From Berghia stephanieae (taxonomy: Eukaryota > Mollusca > Gastropoda > Nudibranchia > Aeolidiidae), in assembly GCA_034508935.3 (NCBI GenBank), contig CM067447.1, forward strand, positions 36,872,348-36,936,347: DNA of 64,000 nucleotides, given 5' to 3'. The position numbers were made by a program, and so were the translations under genes. Numbering within the stretch: the stretch's first letter is position 1; the number at the start of each line of letters is the position of its first letter. Under the pieces are notes generated by a model. That model saw only the letters and a list, made by a program, of their open reading frames with translations. It was not told where the DNA came from and made no database searches. Positions 56,244 to 64,000 of this stretch are shown piece by piece.

Positions 56244-57085
56244 GTAAGTAACACTCAAATGAGTAATCATGTTGCGGAATTGCATCAATCTGCTCTTGTT
56301 GATTGGAAATTTCCAGGGTGCGGGTTTTTTTTTTACAGTTGACCTTGGTGTCCGCCAGAAAGTGTGGTAATGCATAGTTGCTAACCGTTAATTTGACTTC
56401 CTGAGTCTGTATTTTTAGTTCAAAATCTGTATTTTTAATTTTTGGCTAATTTGTGGTAAAGAAGGCCATTATTATTATCACTGTTACTACTATATTGTTA
56501 TTATTATTATTATTATTATTATTGGTATCCAGCGAGAGATGATGGGCAGGGTTTAAATCAGCACAGCATATTCTTCATTCCTATGTAGCTCTTTAATTTG
56601 AATTATGTCTCTCTATCATAAATGATTTTCAACAATTAAAAAAATTCCATTTGATTATATGATGCCTGTTTTTCACTAAAACCTTTCATAATGTATTGGA
56701 GATTTGCATAAAATATGCACGTTATCCTTGAATATACTTTTGGTGTTCTCAGATAGTATCGATACTTTCACTATTTGTTTAAAAGATATTTTTAATTAAA
56801 AATAAAATAAAATCAACATCTTTGATTGGAAGGTATTCAATCAGAAAATCAACTGCTTATATAGCTTAAACATATCAATGATTGTTTCCCTTTAAAATAG
56901 ACATCTTGATCTGATTCTAATTTTTTTTTTTTTCAAGCAAGCTTTTATAACGGTTTAGGTTCAAGAGAAATAAGTATACTCCATTTTTAGGTGTGTTTAT
57001 ATTGTCAAAGTAAACGGGTGGGAATTCTCCAATATTTAGAGGTTTATTTTACTATAACTACTATATAGTGTACTACTTAAAGACC
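56244..57085. other. TMA7 intron 2, nothing recognised
   Basis: AT-rich with a short (ATT)n at 56490-56523. The intron is taken to run to the right edge because no TMA7 third exon was found. Confidence 0.5.
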
Positions 57086-57432
57086 ATTATGTTGCGGGTG
57101 GTTGGATGGGAGCATCACCCTTGAATCATATACCTATGATGTTCGCATGGGTGTACGATCCGATAGTGATGTTGTTTCTTCTTCTCTTTACTAGCCTATC
57201 CTGCTTCTTTGGTTTGTGATTGTATTTTTGACAGGGGATATTTTTTTTCTGTAAATCTTCTGCCTGTTTGTTCTTGGTTATTTATAATTTAGCTTATGAT
57301 ATCTTTAGGTTATGATTTTGATTGACATTTGTACTATTTTTGTTAGATTGCTTGTTTTTTTGTTTCAGCGGTCTCTCATATAACCTCAATTGTGTTGGAA
57401 GAGACCTAAAGCAACAAACAAACAAAAAAAGA
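57085..57432 (+). mobile_element. Distant relative of the SINE-like ~520-bp family
   Basis: It ends gttggaagagacctaaagca followed by an A/C-rich tail, and carries a ttttctgtaaatcttctgcc block like the family's cttgtaaatcatctctc. gaccattatgttgc occurs at both ends (57083 and 57431), a likely 14-bp target duplication. Confidence 0.55.
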
Positions 57433-57949
57433 CCATTATGTTGCATGAAATGTTGCATATATGCAATCGCTGCTGTTTAGCCAATCTCCCTAATTTTTAC
57501 CCAAAACCCCCTCTCAAGTGATGTACCAGGTTGCCAGTTATGTATTTCTAAACATCCTAAGTTATTTAATTTATTTTGCAATTGTGCTTGTGTATTGGTC
57601 CTTATCAAGGTTGAGGCAGTTGAATTCTTGATTTTGTCTGATCTGAAATTTTGATCTCGTTGTCGAAAGTGTTATTTCATAACGATTCAAATGTGCTGGA
57701 ACTATAGCAGCATTGGACTAGCTTCTGCTATCTTAAACTTATTAGTGTTAGTTGTAGTAATTAAAAAGGCTGACTTTTATATGTTGCGATTTGATGAAAG
57801 GGAGGGGGGGGGGGGGGGGGGGGGCACGCGTCATCCCCCAAACCAGGGCCAAATGAGCATTCCTTATTTTATTTTTGAAAAGTTGGCAGCTATGGTAATG
57901 TGATTATTTTTTTAATGGAGGGAACTCCACAAAAGTACTAGATACCATC

Positions 57950-58200
57950 ATCGTCATTATTATTATTACTGCATGAGATTTGGCTCTAAATAAATATAAA
58001 CTATTATTACTGCCACTAGTATCATCATCACTACCGCTAATGTGGCCACCACCATACGATCTTCATCTTTACCACAACCACTTCTATAGCCACCACAACA
58101 CCATTAACGTCACTAGTACAGCGACCACTACATCATCATCACCACTAACACATCATCATCATCATAATTATCACCTCCATGTCAACCACCACTAAAATAT
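57950..58200. repeat. ATT/ACC/ATC-rich low-complexity tract
   Basis: Triplet-rich sequence (atcatcatcacta, accaccacca) without coding meaning, preceding the SINE. Confidence 0.7.
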
Positions 58201-60940
58201 CATCTTCATAACAATAAACATTACCACTATGTGGTCTAGTGGTATGGCACTCGCTTTCTGATCGGAAGGTCCTGGGTTCGAGCCTCACACTCGGTGCATA
58301 GTTGAGTCCTTGGAAAAGTCTCTTTACTGACATTCTCTCACCGTACTCAGGTGTAAAAAGTGTACCTGGTCGTTAGCAGCGTTGTCTTTGTCCGAAAAAT
58401 TGTAATATCGCCTAACAGGCGTCATGTCCCGTCCTACATCTTAAATGTTGCTGTTGACAGAGACTCCTTGTGAAGCACTTTGAGCACATTTAGTGGATAT
58501 TGCAGAGGTGCCTATCATCCCGCGATCCGCGGGATCATCCAGCGAAATTGCCTTTCATCCCGCGATCCTGCTTCAAATTCCACTTTTTTTTTCGACCGGA
58601 CCGGTAGTTAACGAAAATTTATGTGAACGGTGAAGGGTGACTTTAGACACATTGTCTTGATATCCGATTCTCTTGGCCTACAAGTACGATTACCTAGAGG
58701 CATCAATCCGACACAAACAAAGTCAAAGCCTTTTTAAGGTATCGATTTTAAAATTCCAGTCTTCAATAGAGCAGTAAAGTTAGGTGCCCCAAACGTAAAC
58801 AAAGGTCGAGAAGCACGTGGCAAACCACATGTTCCTGTCTTGACAGCTCACGTTCCAATGTAAATAATAGAAAAAAATAACCTTTAAAATTTGGCTGTTA
58901 GGTGGCAAAAGAAACACATATTCATAAATACTCGATCATGCATCAAATAATGTCTAGATATGGATATTTTATGGAACAAAAGGTAAAATTTTCTAAAATT
59001 TATCAAAAGTTACAGTCTATCTATTTTTAGACCAGAGCAAATTATTGCGCTGGTGTGAACAAAACGAGAATTATTCGGAGCCTGATTTTCATAATAATTT
59101 AGCCTTATATTATTATTTCTGCAACTGTTAGATTTTATGTAAACATATTTTCAATACTGAAAGTGTATTGCCTACAACTCAAACTACAAAATTGGGAGAC
59201 CTATATTGTGCGTAAATTATTCCGGTCCCTAACGGAAATCACTAGCAACTTGTTATTGTTTACGTTTGGGGCAGCAAACTTTACTGTTCTATAGTTGATC
59301 AAAGTAAAGTATCAAGTCGCCCAACCTAGTCTTCGACACCCGCTTTGGTCAATCGGTCATTTAGCGCCAGTTACCTATTAGCGTCGGTCAATCATTCATG
59401 CATTCTTTCTTGTTGCAATAGAAGACATCCTCGCGCCTCTCCTATTCTGCTTAATTTGGATTCTCGTGCTGTGGTTTATTCAGTGACTGATTTATACTTG
59501 AATTAAGAGTTATAAAGTACTTTTCAGATTTCATTCTTACGGAATGTGTCACATTTGGACTTGTGCTGTGTAGGTGATTGATTTAATTTCGTTAGACAGT
59601 CAGTCTATCTATCTAGACGTCTATTATCTCTAAATCGATTGTTTTAGATCTCTACTTCAAATAACTATTATTATAGTATAGAGACTAAGCTAAACTGAAT
59701 AGTGGTAAATTCAGCTAGATCTGGATCTAGATAACATTACGTTTGAAGAATGGCACCGCCAGCGAAAAAACCTAAAGTTGAGCAAAAGTTTAGGGCAGAA
59801 TATACATCGACCTGGGCTTCTATCGTGAAATCTAAACTTGGGGATTATCATGCTCGTTGTGTTATTTGTGAGACAGATTTCACTATCAAATCGGGTGGAT
59901 CAAGTGATATCGATAGGCATGTGAAATCAAAGAAACATCAGGATAATGACAGATTAAAATCCAAAATGAACTCTGTGTCTTCATATTTTACTCTTACCCC
60001 AAACCCACTCGATGACAAAGTGATAAATGCAGAGATGCTGTGGAATAAATTTTTAGTTGAGCACAACTTACCAATTGCTGCATCTGATCATGCTGGGGCT
60101 TTGTTCAAAGCCATATTCCCAGACTCAGAGATCGCCAAAAAATTTTCATGCGGAAGAACAAAGGCAACAGCCATCAATAATTGTATGGCAAATGAAATAT
60201 CTACTGACATTGTCAGCAAAATGAAGTCTCAGCCATTTAGTATTTCAACGGATGGAAGTAATGATGGAGGTGAGGGACAAATTTATCCAATTGTAGTAAG
60301 GACTTTTGATGAGGAGGTGGGAAATGTAATGACTGATATGTTTTCTCTGAAAACTTGTGATGGTGCCTCTACTGGAGAGAATATATTCAAAGTGTTAGAC
60401 TCTGCATTGCACAGGGATGCCACTTTTCCGGTTTTAGCCGGAAATCCGTTTTTTTTTTACCACCAGCCTGTTTTAATCCGGAACCTCCGGTTTTTGTCCG
60501 TCGTCACTATTCAAAAAAAAAATAAAAAATTTTTTAAAGAAGAAGAACAAAATCGCGATCGAGATTTGAGCCGGAACTTTTTCGCCTGGTGAATAATTTG
60601 GGCTGTCACCGCCGGTCGAATATTTGGGCACCTAAATGGTAGTTTATCTACGCCAATCCCCATCACAATTCCTCCTTTTAAAAAAAAAAAATTATAAATA
60701 AACAGTGATTTTGAGAATTTCTCAGAAATTTTCCGCTGAATTTGCCGTGTCAAACATTTCCCTCAAAACCACAAAATCACCATTATGTCTTATGTCATAT
60801 TTTGACACCTGTGCATTAGTCTCGTGAAATTTAGTGACGGTCCCGTTTTTATGACGTCGGGCCAGACTATATGGCACCAGATGTCACAATTAACACAGAC
60901 GACAGTGGTGTTCGTTGATGGTTGAAGGGGAAGGGGAGGG

Positions 60941-60945
<5 letters not shown>

Positions 60946-61020
<75 letters not shown>
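60946..61020. repeat. (CT)n microsatellite in nested element
   Basis: A pure CT run of about 75 bases, inside the nested element. Confidence 0.95.
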
Positions 61021-61026
<6 letters not shown>

Positions 61027-61139
61027 CTCTCACACTTTTCCTCTTTCCCTTTGCCTTTCTTTCCATTTCTCTTTTCTTCTTTTTTTGTTTTTTGATATAG
61101 AATTCCTAAGATCAATTCATAAATTATTCTCGTAGAGAA

Positions 61140-61251
<112 letters not shown>

Positions 61252-63595
61252 CACTACTACAACCACCACCACACCATCATCCCTAGCACCACTACTATTA
61301 CAAATAACACCACATCATCCCTACCACCACTACTACTACAACTACCACTACATCATCATTCCTACCACAGCTACTACAACCACCACCACACAATCATCCA
61401 TACGACCAGTACTACTGTAATCACTACCACATCATCCCTAACACCACTACTACTACAACCACCACCACATCATCATCCCTACTACAACCACCAAATGTAA
61501 TTATACTTTCAACTTTTGAAATTCTCCGAGTCGTGTCAGAAATTGCTGCGAGACAAATTTTGGATTACATCTCAGTGAATTTGAGTGAAGTTTAAATTTA
61601 TAGGTTATGGTTGCATGGGTGGGTCATGAACTTCACGATGAAAAATTTTCTCCTTTTATGTGACCAGTCATTCTCACCCCTGATAGCTATTGATATTAAT
61701 TTGTCTATATTTTGTTTTCAGCACCTTATTTTATCAATTTGAAAACTGTTAACTCTCCTTTCTTTTGTGTGTTATTTGCTCTCAATTGCAATAATAAGTA
61801 CTGAAACAATATTCCAAATTTGATATTTTACAAAGCCCTTGACGTTGATTTGTATCTCGTCCGCGCAAATTTTCAGGCTTTTTTAAATATGCCTGGTGGC
61901 ATCCCTGATTGCAAGAAAATGGGATAAAGTGGAGAAATTGTTTGGCATTTGCATGTGACAATGCAAGTGTCATGACAGGAAGCAACAAAGGTGTGAGTGC
62001 TTTTATTCACAGACGTGTATATAAATGGCTGTCCATGTCACCTCCTACATATTGCTGCCAAAACAGCAACCAAAGAACTTTCAATAGATGTGGAAGAACA
62101 ATTAGTGGATATATATTTTTATTTAGATAAAAGCAGCAAAAGGTAAAAGGAATTGATCTTTTTCCAACAACAGTGCGGTACATCTCTCCATGCCATCATT
62201 AATCATGGTACCACAAGATGGCTTTCCCTGCAGGCCTGCATAGAGCGTATGCTTGAACAATGGGAGCCCCTAAAAGGATTCTTCAAATCCGAACTGGATG
62301 CCTTAGGATCCAAGGACAAGGAAACCTCAAAACACACTCGCCTTATTAGGGTTAATAAATTCTTTGCAAGCAGTAGTTCTAAGTTATATTGCCATTTTCT
62401 GCTTGAAAATCTGACAATTTTCACTTCTGCAAATCTTATGTTGCAAAAGGAATCACCCCAAATTCATCGCCTCATGGGGAGATTAGATGAGCTTATTACA
62501 GATTTGGTTGTGAGGTTCATCCGAGTGTCTGCTGTCCATAATTCAAACACCATTTTTGATATTGACGTGAGCGACAAAAAAAATCAATTGACCAGGAAAG
62601 ATTTGAAATTAGGTTCAGCCACAAGAGATTTATTTCAAAAGCTCCAACTAGATCCCTCTTTCTCAGGTCAACAAGAGGACTGCTTTGTTAAAGAAGTGAA
62701 GAACTTTTTTATCACTGCCCTTAGATACATTATCAGTAAATTTCCTCTGCAGGACAAATTTCTCATGAATGCTTCAGTTCTGGATGTAAGCAGGAGGCTC
62801 TCAAACAGATATTCCATGGTGGAGTATTTCATCAAGAGATTTCCCTGTCTTATCCCAGATGAGAATGTCCAAAATCTCCACTTGGAATTTGCAAAGTTTC
62901 AGGCAGAGCCACTGTCCAACGAAATTCTTTCAGAAGAGAGGATAGATGAGCAGTGGCCATAAAATAGCCAGATTAGGACCATGGACAATATACAGAAATT
63001 TCCATGCCTTAGTAGAGTGATGAAGGGGTTGTGTTGCTTAACCCATTCAAATACAGACACAGAGAGAGTGTTCAGTTTGGTTAGGAAGAATAAAACTGAT
63101 TTCTGTTCTTCTCTCTCCACCCAGACCTTGAGCTCTCTTATTGTACAGAAGGTACACATGGCATCAAGAGCTCGGGCCTGTTACCAACATACTTTTTCCT
63201 CTGCTCTTAAAAGGAAGGCCAAAAGTGCTTACTCTAAGAGCCTGCAACCCTCTGATTAGTTTGTCAGAAACATAATATTGTACATGGTGTAAATAGGCTT
63301 GTTGTTTTTTTATATATTGTTTTATGATACGTGTGACTGAATATATTTGTAAGATTGTTAAAAATTATGACTGGATATGATTAGAATGCAAGATATTTAA
63401 AGATGACTGACTGACTGGCAGTGGAATAAAAACCAACCTTAGATCTGAGAAACTCGAAAGATGAAAGAATATTCGCAGTAAGTGGATTCCTCTTTTGGTC
63501 TCAAATTCCTCTTTTTCAGCTTTGAGATTCCTCTTTGGAGTATGTTAGGGTAGGCACCTCTGATATTGCGCTATATAGAAGCTCTTTTTTTTTTT

Positions 63596-64000
63596 ACCAC
63601 AAAAAATCATACCTGTTTCAATTTCACCTGCTTATTAAATTTTAAAAGAAAATTCTAAAAAATTATTACATTAGTATAGGCAGCAAAGCATAGGACATTC
63701 TAGAAACCTCCATAGGTGGAAATGACTTACTGCTATTTTATAAGTGTGTCAGGGACTATTATTTGAAGGCATGTTACCATATAATTGCCAACTTCCCTCT
63801 AGAAAATGAGATCTTGAAACATGCTGAAGTGGGGGATTTATCCAATAACAGTTGTGTATCATTCAGCGCAGTAAGGCTTTTTATCAGAAAGTTAACTCTC
63901 TCCTTACCAGCCATTTTCTCCAAATCTTCACACCCAACTAACACAAAAATATATTTTTTATCACTCAAACACAATAGCAATAATTTCTTTAGCAAAACAT
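63596..64000. other. Right edge, nothing recognised
   Basis: AT-rich sequence, probably still TMA7 intron 2. No exon matching the TMA7 C-terminus is visible. Confidence 0.5.

Overview
This is eukaryotic genomic DNA: intron-rich, AT-rich and crowded with tRNA-derived SINEs, LINE remnants, DNA transposons and microsatellites, with long CT/GA, CA and ATT runs. The repeat style (SINE and LINE tails with the gcgctatata motif) and a plexin/MET-type receptor gene point to an invertebrate animal, plausibly a lophotrochozoan such as a mollusc. The species cannot be fixed from the sequence alone.

From about 775 to 32144 (+ strand) lie the last 23 recognisable coding exons of a large single-pass receptor; the 5' end lies to the left of the window. 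The ectodomain is plexin-like: three cysteine-rich PSI modules (exons at 775, 4259 and 14837) and four IPT/TIG repeats (exons from 15629 to about 24090), then one transmembrane helix (about 24093-24164). The cytoplasmic part is not a plexin GAP. It is a tyrosine-kinase-like domain (25955-32050) resembling MET/RON and RYK, in which HRD has become NRN, DFG has become DYV and the alpha-C Glu has become Asp. This looks like a plexin-ectodomain receptor pseudokinase. Exon 16 has an apparent one-base frameshift that could be an assembly error or a real lesion. Introns hold a 2.3-kb satellite of 35-bp units (10456-12725), CT tracts beside exons 8, 10 and 13, a mariner relic, SINEs and LINE pieces.

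From 32145 to about 45900 lies a repeat field: many + strand copies of a ~520-bp SINE-like family with precise 5' ends and 12-bp target duplications, a CR1/L2/Jockey-like LINE on the minus strand (40386-42815) split by a dimer of that family, and a broken Ty1/copia fossil (44440-45400).

The second host gene is TMA7 (+ strand). Exon 1 is at 45993-46008 and exon 2 at 56188-56243; the last exon lies beyond the window. Its 10.2-kb first intron contains a 5.7-kb near-perfect palindrome (47902-53581, arms of about 2.8 kb around a 14-base loop). Each arm carries three TTAA-bounded piggyBac-like MITEs.

The right end (58223-63590) is a three-layer nest: a tRNA-derived SINE split by a hAT-like autonomous element (58503-63562, 6-bp duplication atattg), whose transposase frame is itself split by a non-autonomous relative (60412-61907, 6-bp duplication attgca). 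Exon calls rest on reading frame, splice signals and remembered family motifs; no alignment or database search was run.
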